NCBI RefSeq assembly: GCF_014596915.1
Contig: NZ_JACVWU010000023.1
Location: 1 to 64,000, forward strand
Source of the DNA: Streptomyces sp. TRM68416
GTDB taxonomy: Bacteria; Actinomycetota; Actinomycetes; Streptomycetales; Streptomycetaceae
Reading direction: 5' to 3'
DNA length: 64,000 nucleotides
In this document: one piece after another, positions 54,491 to 62,355 of the stretch
How positions within the stretch are numbered: position 1 is the stretch's first letter
Layout of the letters: each line of letters begins with the position of its first letter
Notes under the pieces: model-generated
Databases searched by the model: none
What the model was told of the DNA's origin: nothing
Seen by the model: the letters and a program-made list of their open reading frames with translations, nothing else
Program-made: the position numbers and the translations under genes

Positions 54491-55134
54491 GCCTTGTCTC
54501 CCCCGTTCGACGCGATGTTGGTGGTCTGCCAGACTCCATCGCCGTTCTTGGTGAGGCTGGTGTTGTACAGCACGTAAGAGTCGGCAGTGGCAGGAGTCTT
54601 GTCGACCTTCCCGGTCTTCCTGTTCTTGATGTAGGACTTGCTCTCGTCGGAGCAGTAGGTGACATAGGCCTTGTCCGCTCCGGAGAGGGTGACCTTGTAG
54701 TCGAAGTAACGTGTCACCCCGACCCACGTGTCGCCGCCATCGATGTACTGCTGCACAAAGGTGATCGACGATTCGAGGGCTTTGCCCGTGTTGTAGAAAC
54801 CGAGCGCCTTGGTGTCCGTGTTGCCTTCGAAGATCGCTTCATCCACGGCGTTCACGGCCAGAGCGCTGTCCGCAAGCACCGCATCCTTCGTCGCGTCGCC
54901 CGTCTTCTGGTCCTCGAAAACGTTCTTGGCGTCGGACGGAAAGCTGATCTTCGGCCGATCGCCTGGCTCCGGCGTACTGGCGCTCGGGGACGGAGACTTC
55001 TCAGCCCCCGTGTCGGCTCCGGCGATCTTGTCCTTGCTCTCGGGGCTGTCGTCGTCGCTCCCGCACGCGGACAGCGTCAGGGCCGCAGCGGCGGTCAGGG
55101 CGAGCGCTGCGAGGAGGGTGGGGCGGCGGTTCAC
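54478..55134 (-). CDS. Lipoprotein, copy 2 of duplicated cassette
   Basis: The 218-residue lipoprotein has the same first 48 residues as copy 1, including the LSAC lipobox, followed by a diverged body: DAVLADSALAVNAVDEAIFEGNTDTKALGFYN, GVTRYFDYKVTLSGADKAYVTYCSDESKSY, DSYVLYNTSLTKNGDGVWQTTN. The pattern of conserved positions with copy 1 shows common ancestry. GTG 55134. Coupled to secreted copy 2. Confidence 0.85.
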   Translation of the reverse strand: MNRRPTLLAALALTAAAALTLSACGSDDDSPESKDKIAGADTGAEKSPSPSASTPEPGDRPKISFPSDAKNVFEDQKTGDATKDAVLADSALAVNAVDEAIFEGNTDTKALGFYNTGKALESSITFVQQYIDGGDTWVGVTRYFDYKVTLSGADKAYVTYCSDESKSYIKNRKTGKVDKTPATADSYVLYNTSLTKNGDGVWQTTNIASNGGDKACQP

Positions 55135-55339
55135 GGTCGGCTCCCGGTGAGACGAGGCTTCTCTTGAGCGAACCAAAGCTATCCAGCGGGTGCAGCGACA
55201 CCAAGGCCGGGGTTGTCAAGGGGTGTGGCGTTTGAGGGTAAATCGACTGCCTGGAGACAGGACTGAGCGATAACGGTTGCGCAACATGTGCGAAGAGTGC
55301 GTTCCGCTTCGAGTGAGCTTCTCCAGCGTTGCCGCTCCA

Positions 55340-55468
55340 GGGTGCCGCCAACGCCCGCCGAGACGGACGGGGCTTGCGGCGCCGGCCGCCCTCACGGGTG
55401 ACAACCAGCACGGTGACCCACTCCACGAACGCATGCGGCAGATCAAGTGCGGCAGGGTGGATGACCAA
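55340..55468 (-). pseudogene. 5' fragment of an IS5-type transposase
   Basis: The frame from TTG 55468 reads VIHPAALDLPHAFVEWVTVL and VTREGGRRRKPRPSRRAL, which I recognise as the N-terminus of Streptomyces IS5-family transposases. It breaks off after about 42 codons at the edge of the cassette-duplication region. The rest of 55261-55616 has no gene I can name. Confidence 0.6.
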
Positions 55469-55616
55469 CGAGGCCTCCGAGCAACGTGATTGAGGCGTCA
55501 GGCACCTCGATCAACAGCTCGGACGCCTCGTTCGTTGCGCTTCATGGTCCATCACCCGACCGGTGACCGACCCGAAGAAGCTCAGTGAAGATGGATGAGG
55601 CCCGAGGGCACTCTGG

Positions 55617-55883
55617 TCAGCTGCTTCTTCGCTGGCTTCTTGCCGCTGTGCTCTTGGCGCCGACGGCACTCCTACCGCCAGAAGGCTGCAGGTACTTCCG
55701 GGACTTGGAGTTTTTGACCCAGTAACTCACAACTGCTGCGGACTGGATGTCCGTGCGCACCACCGGCGTCGGGTCACCGCTCTGCGACGGCTGGGCGTGA
55801 GCCACGGCCGGACTGGCCGCCGCCATCAGCGCCCCAGCCGTAACCGCCCCGAGGACGCTCCTGGTGCGTCTCTTGCATGTCAC
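55617..55883 (-). CDS. Small secreted protein, possible truncated ricin-like lectin
   Basis: The 88-residue protein has a signal peptide (LGAVTAGALMAAASPAVAHA). VSYWVKNSKSRKYLQPSGG resembles the first strand pair of a ricin-type beta-trefoil (N-x-x-S-x-K-x-L), but the frame ends about 25 residues later in a basic, low-complexity tail. GTG 55883 has AAGGAA. Probably the remnant of a longer lectin-like protein. Confidence 0.5.
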   Translation of the reverse strand: MTCKRRTRSVLGAVTAGALMAAASPAVAHAQPSQSGDPTPVVRTDIQSAAVVSYWVKNSKSRKYLQPSGGRSAVGAKSTAARSQRRSS

Positions 55884-55921
55884 GTTTCCTTGCGTTGGGT
55901 GCTCGTGGTGTTACCAAGAGC

Positions 55922-56230
55922 ACCCAATCAGCTCAACGCCAGCACGCCGCCCACGACGCCCCCGCACGAGAAGCAGGCTGGGCGTCCCCAGCAACTCTTG
56001 GAGCAAGGTGGTTGGCGGCGAGGAGCGCGGTAACGACGGCGGCCCACAGCGGGTAGATGCGGAACAACCGTCCGACCCAGAAGGTGCGGACACAGCCCCG
56101 GCGCTCCAGCGACGCGGGGATGATGATGCCGTACCGGCTGGTGTTGAACTCCGGCATCAGCTCCCGCCGGAACTCCGCCGGGTTCAGGTAATCGAGCTGC
56201 CACGGAGGGTAATCGACCTGGTCGCGAGAG
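55922..56230 (-). pseudogene. Acyltransferase-3 family remnant
   Basis: The frame QLDYLNPAEFRRELMPEFNT continues into SLERRGCVRTFWVGRLFRIYPLW, the early membrane region of acyltransferase family 3 enzymes. It then loses frame after ALLAANHL, with TTLLQELLGTPSLLLVRG in another frame. The start and the remaining nine or so helices are missing. Confidence 0.5.
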
Positions 56231-56364
56231 GGCCGGGTTGGAGGGTTCCATGACCCTGTTCACGTACCCACCGGCGCCGATGCTCAAGTCCACTCGATCA
56301 TTCGCGAGCTACAGCTCGAAGCCGATGGAGCCGAACGCGGCGTTGCGCGAGGACGATCCTGGTT

Positions 56365-56390
56365 TGATTCTTCGCTTTGGGTAACTCGGG
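56365..56390. repeat. Short direct repeat with TCTTCGCTTTG core, right copy
   Basis: Partner of 50041-50067, lying 44 bp upstream of the amidinotransferase start. Confidence 0.45.
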
Positions 56391-56433
56391 TTCAGTAGGG
56401 GTTGCTGACTTCTGCGTCCGAAAGCGGTGGAGC

Positions 56434-57558
56434 ATGGCAGTTGAACCCTCAGTCGTGGCCGTCCACGCCACCGACCCCGTCGTTGCGCCTGTCAATTCGC
56501 ACAACGAGTGGGATCCGCTGGAGGAGGTCATCGTCGGGTGCCTCGACGGCGCGACGATCCCCTCCGGCCACCCGGTCGTGACCTGCAACCTTCCGACGTG
56601 GGCGGCGCGCTTGCAGGGGTTCGCCTCCGGCCTGCGGTATCCACGGATGCTGGTCGAGCAGGCGCAGCAGGAGCTGGATCAGTTTGTCGAGCTGCTGGAG
56701 GGCGCGGGCGTTACCGTGCGGCGCCCCGACCCCGTCGATCACCGTCGGCGGTTCGGCACGCCCGACTGGTCCTCGCGCGGCTTCTGCAACACCTGCCCGC
56801 GCGACAGCATGCTCGTGGTCGGCGACGAGATCATCGAGACGCCGATGGCCTGGCCTTGCCGGTACTTCGAGACGCATTCGTATCGTTCACTGCTCAAGGA
56901 CTACTTTCGGCGCGGCGCCCGCTGGACGGCGGCGCCGAAGCCGCAGCTCACCGACGAGCTCTTCACGGAGGACTTCCGCGTCCCGGCGCCCGGCGAGCCC
57001 ATGCGGTACATCCTCACCGAGTTCGAGCCCGTATTCGACGCGGCGGATTTCGTACGTGCGGGGCGCGATCTGTTCGTCACGCGCAGCAACGTCACCAATC
57101 GGATGGGCATCGAGTGGCTGCGGCGTCACCTCGGGCCCGGGTACCGGATTCACGAGGTCGAGAGCCGTTGCCGTGCACCCATGCACATCGACACGACGCT
57201 CATCCCGCTCGCGCCGGGCAAGGTCCTGGTCAATCCGGAGTACGTCGATGTCGACCGCCTGCCCGACGTGCTGCGGTCGTGGGACGTACTGGTCGCGCCG
57301 CCGCCCGATCCGCTCGACGAGACCCTGCTCAAGGTCACCTCGATGTGCGGGAAGTGGCTCAGCATGAACGTCCTCATGCTCGACGAGAAGCGCGTGATCG
57401 CGGAACGGCACCACACCGGCATGCTGCGCGCGTTGGAGAAGTGGGGGTTCGAGCCGGTGCCGTGCGACCTGCTGCACTACGCGCCCTTCGGCGGCTCGTT
57501 CCACTGCGCGACGCTGGATGTGCGGCGGCGCGGCACGCTGGAGTCGTACGTCGACTGA
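56434..57558 (+). CDS. Amidinotransferase (L-arginine:X, GATM/StrB1-like)
   Basis: Transfers the amidino group of arginine to an amine through a Cys-amidino intermediate. The 374-residue protein keeps the catalytic set D212 (AGRDLFVTRSNVTN), H251 (APMHIDTTLIPLAPGKVLVNPEY) and C358 (PFGGSFHCATLDV), plus the N-terminal NSHNEWDPLEEVIVG. Length and motifs suit glycine or aminocyclitol amidinotransferases. The acceptor cannot be told. ATG 56434. No aminoglycoside or other guanidino-pathway genes are close. Confidence 0.92.
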   Translation: MAVEPSVVAVHATDPVVAPVNSHNEWDPLEEVIVGCLDGATIPSGHPVVTCNLPTWAARLQGFASGLRYPRMLVEQAQQELDQFVELLEGAGVTVRRPDPVDHRRRFGTPDWSSRGFCNTCPRDSMLVVGDEIIETPMAWPCRYFETHSYRSLLKDYFRRGARWTAAPKPQLTDELFTEDFRVPAPGEPMRYILTEFEPVFDAADFVRAGRDLFVTRSNVTNRMGIEWLRRHLGPGYRIHEVESRCRAPMHIDTTLIPLAPGKVLVNPEYVDVDRLPDVLRSWDVLVAPPPDPLDETLLKVTSMCGKWLSMNVLMLDEKRVIAERHHTGMLRALEKWGFEPVPCDLLHYAPFGGSFHCATLDVRRRGTLESYVD

Positions 57559-57643
57559 CGGCAGGCGTGTACGACCGGGTGGTGCGGCCGGGTGGTGCGG
57601 CCAGGTATGCGTAGCGCTGCTCGGATCGGGGAGGTACTCGGTC

Positions 57644-58036
57644 ATGCAGCAGCAATGGCGTGACGGGCGGGGGAAGTTGATAGTCCAGGGCGGCGAATCG
57701 GGCGACGCCTCCCTTCCCTTGGAGATCGCCTCGTCCTATCGCGCCCGTACGCGCGGGCTGCTCGGGAGGGACCGCGTGGACGGCGCCCTCCTGGTCACCC
57801 CCGCCAACAGCGTGCATACCTTCGGCATGCGCATCCCCATCGACGTCGCCTATCTCGATCGACGGCTGACCGTCATCTCCGTACGCACCATGCGCCCCGG
57901 ACGACTCGGGCGGCCGCGCCTGCGGGCCCGGCATGTGCTGGAGGCCGAGGCGGGGGTCATGGAGAGGTGGGGGTTGCGGGTTGGGGTACGGGTGGGGGTG
58001 GAGGTGGGGACGGACACGGAGGGCGCGAGCTTCTGA
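57644..58036 (+). CDS. DUF192 protein
   Basis: The 130-residue protein has the DUF192 core LEIASSYRARTRGLLGRDRVDGALLVTPANSVHTFGMRIPIDVAYLD and VISVRTMRPGRLGRPRLRARHVLEAEAG. Family function is unknown. ATG 57644 has GGGGAGG. The Val/Gly-rich C-terminal tail is species-specific. Confidence 0.88.
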   Translation: MQQQWRDGRGKLIVQGGESGDASLPLEIASSYRARTRGLLGRDRVDGALLVTPANSVHTFGMRIPIDVAYLDRRLTVISVRTMRPGRLGRPRLRARHVLEAEAGVMERWGLRVGVRVGVEVGTDTEGASF

Positions 58037-58118
58037 GCTCAGCGTGCGTCGATCCCCTGCGTGGCGGGCGGGTCAGGCATGGTGGGTGGGCGGGTGAGTT
58101 CCAGTTCCCGGCCCCCGT

Positions 58119-58529
58119 TCACTCCGGCATCGGCTCCTCGCACTTCTCCGACGTGAGTACCACGCCGACAACCACCGGGAAGTCGATGATCTGCTGGTTC
58201 GGGCCCGGCTGGGAGTTGCAGACCTTCCAGTCCGACGGGTCGTCCACCGGGCGGCCCTGTCCGCTCGCGTCCTCGAAGATCATGTCGATCTCGGCACCCA
58301 TCTGCTCCCGCACGCGTCCGGCGTTGCCGCCGGTGAGATCCGGCATCGAGGCCGCCACCGGGGTGGCATCCGCGGAGCGACGTGCCTCTGCGGAACCGGA
58401 GTTGGTCGCGGTGCTGGTCGCGGAGACGGTGGACTGGTCCGGCGCGGGCGCAGGCGATGCGCTGCAGGCGGTGGCCGCGGCGAGGAGGGTGGTTATGAGG
58501 GCGGGTCTCAGGAGCTTGACGAGGGGCAT
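58119..58529 (-). CDS. Lipoprotein with PASTA-like domain
   Basis: The 136-residue lipoprotein has lipobox ATAC (LLAAATACSASPAPAP), a Ser/Thr-rich linker and a short domain MPDLTGGNAGRVREQM, IFEDASGQGRPVDDPSDWKVCNSQPGPNQ that follows the PASTA pattern (P-D-x-x-G ... A-x-x-x-L ... W-x-V-x-x-Q-x-P-x-x-G). ATG 58529 has GGAGA. It probably sits on the outer face of the membrane. Confidence 0.8.
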   Translation of the reverse strand: MPLVKLLRPALITTLLAAATACSASPAPAPDQSTVSATSTATNSGSAEARRSADATPVAASMPDLTGGNAGRVREQMGAEIDMIFEDASGQGRPVDDPSDWKVCNSQPGPNQQIIDFPVVVGVVLTSEKCEEPMPE

Positions 58530-58699
58530 GTTTCTCCGAGGGGCAGCGGGTGGGCAGGGCGTCGGGCAGCATACGTGGACGCCGGAGGCGGGTCTCTCAG
58601 CGGTGACATCCCTTGACCTGAACCAAACTTGAGCTTCTAGGTTCGTGCTCATGCCTGATCCGCAGGAACCTACTGCGGTGACCTTCAAGGAGGTTCGCC

Positions 58700-59185
58700 A
58701 TGGCCGAGAGCACAGCCCACGTCGAGATTCCCGACCGTTACCGCTACGCCGTGATCCCGCACATCATGGTCGACGACGCCGCCGCAGCGATCGACTTCTA
58801 CCAGCGGGCCTTCGGCGCCCATGAGGACTTCAGGGTCGATGCTCCTGGTGGCGGGGTTCTGCATGCCGAGGTCACCGTCGGACAGTCGGTGCTGATGCTG
58901 GGCGAGGCCACCGCGGACGAGGCGGGGGTCGGCTCCTTCTTGGCGCCGACCTCGCTCGGCGGGGGTACGTCCGTCACGCTGCACGTCTTCGTGCCGGACG
59001 TCGACAGCCTGGCGGAACGCGCGGAGGCCGCCGGCGCGGAGATTCTCCAGCCGCCGACCGACATGTTCCACGGCGACCGCACCGTCATTCTCAAGGACCC
59101 CTCCGGACACGTCTGGGTATTCCTGACCCACATCGAAGACGTCTCGGAGGAGGAACTCCGACGCCGCCTGGCCTCCGCCGGGTGA
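58700..59185 (+). CDS. VOC-family (PhnB-like) glyoxalase-fold protein
   Basis: The 161-residue protein shows the two-module VOC pattern: YAVIPHIMVDDAAAAIDFYQRAFGA, GVLHAEVTVGQSVLMLGEA, SVTLHVFVPDVDSLAERAEAAGAEILQPPTDMFHGDRTVILKDPSGHVWVFLTHIEDV. The subgroup matches PhnB/YdcJ-like proteins of unknown substrate. ATG 58700 has a full AAGGAGG. Confidence 0.9.
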   Translation: MAESTAHVEIPDRYRYAVIPHIMVDDAAAAIDFYQRAFGAHEDFRVDAPGGGVLHAEVTVGQSVLMLGEATADEAGVGSFLAPTSLGGGTSVTLHVFVPDVDSLAERAEAAGAEILQPPTDMFHGDRTVILKDPSGHVWVFLTHIEDVSEEELRRRLASAG

Positions 59186-59320
59186 CCGGCCCCACGGCAC
59201 GTGCCCGGCGCCTGCGAGGAGTGGGGGCAGATGTTCAGGGGGTGCAAGGCAAGGGCGCGTTCGTCATCGCCTTGCCGATCGACACCGCCGAAGGCGATGC
59301 AGCCGACAGCTGACAGGTGC

Positions 59321-60196
59321 CGTGTCTCGGGGTGGGCCGCCCGCTTCCTGGCCAGTGTCGTGCTTCCGCGCCCCGAGTAAAGGGCGCTACGCGTCGCCTT
59401 CGGCGATCGGCCTCCGGCCGACCCTTGACTCGGGTCGCTCCAGCACGCGAGAGAAGCGAGCGGGCGGCCCGGAGAGACGGGTGGCCAGACCGGGGTCCGG
59501 GCGGGCGTGACTTGCGGGGCGGGCCGGGTCGGGGGCGCGGTCGCGCCTCGCCTGCACGCCGGGTCGGCTTAGCGGCGGGCGGCCGGTGGGGGGTGAGGGG
59601 TGGGGGTGGGTGGGGTGGTCGTCCGGTGGCTCCTGGGGTGACTCTTCCGTCACCTGCGCCACACCAGTCCCGCCAGATGCGCCTGCGAGGAGCGATTGGC
59701 AGATTTGGGCCAGGCTGGAAGCAGAGTCTCCGGTGGGACTGGTGCTGATCTGGCCCACATCTGCCAATCACCGTCCTGAGTGGCAGTGGTGGGGGTGGTG
59801 GGAATGCTGTGACTGGCGAGGCGTTACGGCGGGGGCGTCACCGCGAGGGCCTCGAACCAATGGGCCGCTCGCCGCCAAAACCACCCGCCGTGCCGCCACC
59901 CCGCCGACGCGCACCACCCACCGACCGGAAGCCGCTATGCCAGCCCGGCGTGCTGGCGAGGCGCTGACGCGCCGCCCACTCCGTGAGCCTTGTCGGCGGC
60001 GTGGGTGTGCACCCCGGTCGGCCACCCGCCTTCCCGGGCCGCCCGCACGCTTCTCCCCCGTGCTGGAGCGAGCCGAGTCAAGGGTGGGCCGCAGGCCCAT
60101 CGGCGCAGCCGACGCGGAGCGCAGCGCAGCGCCCTTTACTCGGCTCGCGGAAGCACGACACTGACCCAGAAGCGGGCGGCCCACACCGAGACACGG
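59321..60196. repeat. Approximately 880-bp imperfect palindrome, non-coding
   Basis: The left arm (about 59321-59600) reappears inverted at about 59900-60196, with many substitutions and small gaps but long shared blocks (for example AGTGTCGTGCTTCCGCG and GAGTAAAGGGCGCT). Inside lies a second hairpin: 59694-59713 pairs with 59750-59769 at 19 of 20 positions. It fills the gap between the convergent VOC and OmpA genes. Frames here are typical spurious ORFs. Confidence 0.85.
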
Positions 60197-60213
60197 TGGC
60201 TGGTCTCTTCCGT

Positions 60214-60843
60214 TCAGTTGTCCGAGCGAGGGAAAGAGACCTCGACCCTTCGGTTCTTCTTGCGGCTGGCCTCCGTGGCGTTGGATGCGATGGGGTACTG
60301 CTCGCCGTAGCCGCGTACCTCATAGGTGATGTTCGGGTCGTTCAGCTCGCTCTTGAGGATTCCCTCCACGGCGTTGGCTCGCTTCTTGGACAGGACGTCG
60401 CCGTGGGCCGAGGGGCCGAGGTTGTCCGTGAAGCCGAAGACGCGGATCTTCGTCGCGTTCTGAGCCTTGATCTCTTCGGCGATCGCAGCGATGCGTGCCT
60501 TTGCCTCGCCGTTCAGCCTCGCGCTGTCCTTCGGGAACAGCACCTCCGCCTGCAGTGCGAACTTCACGTCGGCGTTCGTGTCTTCACGGCGTTCGTCGCC
60601 GCTCTGGTCTTCGACGACCTGCTTGATGTCCAGAACCTTCGGTTCCGCGAGGGTGGCGCCCTCGGGGAGCTTCAGGTCCGGGTCGTTCGCGTCCACCTCC
60701 ACGGGGGCGGTGGCCGTGGCTTCGGTCCCTGGGGGGACGCTGGGGTCTTCGTCGGCTTGGGCCGCGGTTGCCCCGTAGAGCGTGGTGGCCAGCATGACGG
60801 TGACGGCGGCCATCGCTGTGGTGAGGTTCTTGGTGGTGGTCAT
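60214..60843 (-). CDS. OmpA-family secreted protein
   Basis: The 209-residue exported protein has a signal peptide (AMAAVTVMLATTLYGATAAQA), a linker domain with LPEGATLAEPKVLDIKQVVED, and a C-terminal OmpA peptidoglycan-binding domain: LFPKDSARLNGEAKARIAAIAEEI, KIRVFGFTDNLGPSAHGDVLSKKRANAVEGIL, GYGEQYPIASNATEASRKKNRRVEV. Start ATG 60843. It is the last gene of the Flp/Tad-like locus and may tie that system to the wall. Confidence 0.92.
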   Translation of the reverse strand: MTTTKNLTTAMAAVTVMLATTLYGATAAQADEDPSVPPGTEATATAPVEVDANDPDLKLPEGATLAEPKVLDIKQVVEDQSGDERREDTNADVKFALQAEVLFPKDSARLNGEAKARIAAIAEEIKAQNATKIRVFGFTDNLGPSAHGDVLSKKRANAVEGILKSELNDPNITYEVRGYGEQYPIASNATEASRKKNRRVEVSFPRSDN

Positions 60844-60852
60844 GGCGCTGCC

Positions 60853-61431
60853 TCAGCCAGAGATCTGGATGGGGGCGGCAGCGAACGTGGGGAGTTGGAA
60901 GGTGACTTCGGTTGTTTCGGCCGGGGGGGACGGGAACTGGAGAAAGACGGCAATGGATTCGCCCGCCTTGAGGGACGAGAAGCCGGTTGTCGTGAGCGGC
61001 CTGCCGTCTGTGTCGCGCAGGACGTAGTAGCGCTTCTTCGCCTTGCTGTCCACGAGAGTGGCTCCTCCAAGCGACATCCCGTGCCGCAAAATCTCCGTCT
61101 CGTCTCCCCGCACAGCTGCGGGCACCGTGATCCGATCGGCGCCGTCGTTCTTCAGGATCCCGCTCACCGTTACGAAGCCGCCGGCATCGCGTGCCGCTGA
61201 AGTGAGCTGGAGCAGAAGGCCGTTTGAGCCCTTCATCTCGGCCAACGGCTCGTCAGCCTGGCCTTCCTGAGCGCTTGGGTTCGACCCGCCCTTTTCTGGC
61301 ACGGAAGCCGTCGCCTGCGGCTTCTTCTCGTCGTCTCCTCCGCCGCAGCCGGCCACGCCGAGGGCCAAACCGGCTGCAACGCTCAACGCGACCAACCCCT
61401 TGCGGGCCTTCGTAGTGAACCGAATGCTCAT
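60853..61431 (-). CDS. Lipoprotein of the Flp/Tad-like locus
   Basis: The 192-residue lipoprotein has lipobox VAGC (LALGVAGCGGGDDEKKP) and a beta-rich domain GLLLQLTSAARDAGGFVTVSGILKNDGADRITVP, KKRYYVLRDTDGRPLTTTGF, SIAVFLQFPSPPAETTEVTFQLP, similar to DUF4352-type folds. ATG 61431. It is 9 bp upstream of the OmpA-family gene, so co-transcribed. Confidence 0.85.
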   Translation of the reverse strand: MSIRFTTKARKGLVALSVAAGLALGVAGCGGGDDEKKPQATASVPEKGGSNPSAQEGQADEPLAEMKGSNGLLLQLTSAARDAGGFVTVSGILKNDGADRITVPAAVRGDETEILRHGMSLGGATLVDSKAKKRYYVLRDTDGRPLTTTGFSSLKAGESIAVFLQFPSPPAETTEVTFQLPTFAAAPIQISG

Positions 61432-61466
61432 GCCTCTGCTTCCCTCGTCAACTCGTCGTTCGCTCG

Positions 61467-62078
61467 TCAGTCGGCCAGATGGACGTCGAAGAGGTCTTCC
61501 GGGCCCGGCAGATCAGTGAGGTTATCCGGGTCTAGGAGCCAGTTTCTGCCTTCTTCACAGGCGAGCTGGGGCAGTTCGTCGTCCCCGGCTTCTTCGCCGG
61601 GTAGTTCAAAATCGCAACGGGACTCGATCACGGCCTTGGCGGATGCTCTCGCCTGCTTTCCCTCCACACCCGGGACGATGGAGTCCCCGATGGGTTTGTC
61701 CGTCTGGACCTCGACCGTGTACTCCAGGGGCCCCGTCTTCGCGCAGCCCTCTCCCTCTAAATGGGCGTCGTTCAGCGCAGCCAGCTCCCCTGCTCGCCAG
61801 CATGACAGTTCGAGGCCCGGCGCAAACCCGTCGAAGATGTCCTGCCACTGCGTCGGGTCGAGTACGTCCTCCACCCACTTGTCCGCGAGTTGATCCCGGG
61901 TGTCCTGCGCTGCGGCAAGCGCCGCCGCGTCTGCGGCTGTCTGGGCGCCGTTACGGTTTGCTGCGGCCTGGCCGACTGCGAGGTACGCGAACGCGAGAAA
62001 GAGCAGGCCCCCCACCACTGTGATGTAGATGGGGAAAGCCTGCCCTGCGTCGCCGTACCGGTGGGCCTGTCGCTTCAG
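61467..62078 (-). CDS. TadE/TadG-like pseudopilin
   Basis: The roughly 203-residue protein has a short basic start, DAGQAFPIYITVVGGLLFLA and LAVGQAAANRNGAQTAADAAALAAAQ, the classical TadE/G membrane helix and following motif, then a soluble domain with two possible disulfide cysteine pairs. No ATG, GTG or TTG lies in frame near the expected N-terminus. The best candidate is CTG 62078, overlapping the TGA of the pilin gene (CTGA). The coupling is inferred. Confidence 0.8.
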   Translation of the reverse strand: MKRQAHRYGDAGQAFPIYITVVGGLLFLAFAYLAVGQAAANRNGAQTAADAAALAAAQDTRDQLADKWVEDVLDPTQWQDIFDGFAPGLELSCWRAGELAALNDAHLEGEGCAKTGPLEYTVEVQTDKPIGDSIVPGVEGKQARASAKAVIESRCDFELPGEEAGDDELPQLACEEGRNWLLDPDNLTDLPGPEDLFDVHLAD

Positions 62079-62251
62079 CCGCCGATGACTTCGTTCACTT
62101 GGTCCACAATCGCCGTGTAGATCGTGTTCCCGATATCCGTCCCCGTAATAGCCAACACAATCGCCACCACCACCGCGATGATCCCCAGGTACTCCACCGC
62201 CGTCTGCCCCTTGTCCCCCAGGGCGGCGCGAGTCCTGATCCAGTGCTTCAT
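62075..62251 (-). CDS. Flp/Fap-type pilin
   Basis: The 58-residue protein has a positively charged leader (MKHWIRTRAALGDKG), then QTAVEYLGIIAVVVAIVLAI, the Flp prepilin core in which E5 of the mature part (TAVEY) is conserved. Processing would need a TadV/FppA-type peptidase not seen here. ATG 62251 has GGAGGGG. It is first of the pilin-lipoprotein-OmpA group, 104 bp after the response regulator. Confidence 0.92.
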   Translation of the reverse strand: MKHWIRTRAALGDKGQTAVEYLGIIAVVVAIVLAITGTDIGNTIYTAIVDQVNEVIGG

Positions 62252-62355
62252 GGTGTTCCCCTCCGGTCGCGGCTGCGGTGGACGCACCGTAGGGCGGGGT
62301 CCGGCGGGAGGCCGAGGGTCCGTGGGCCCAAATGGGGGCCCAAAGTCGGGCCATG

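Noticed and set aside
59235..59310. Short plus-strand frame from GTG 59240 reading KGAFVIALPIDTAEGDAADS
   Set aside because: Only about 23 codons, no ribosome site and no family recognised; may be a gene remnant but unsupported.
59317..60164. Several 60-190-codon frames inside the palindrome region
   Set aside because: Arg/Pro/Gly-rich frames in both directions caused by the inverted repeat; none resembles a protein.
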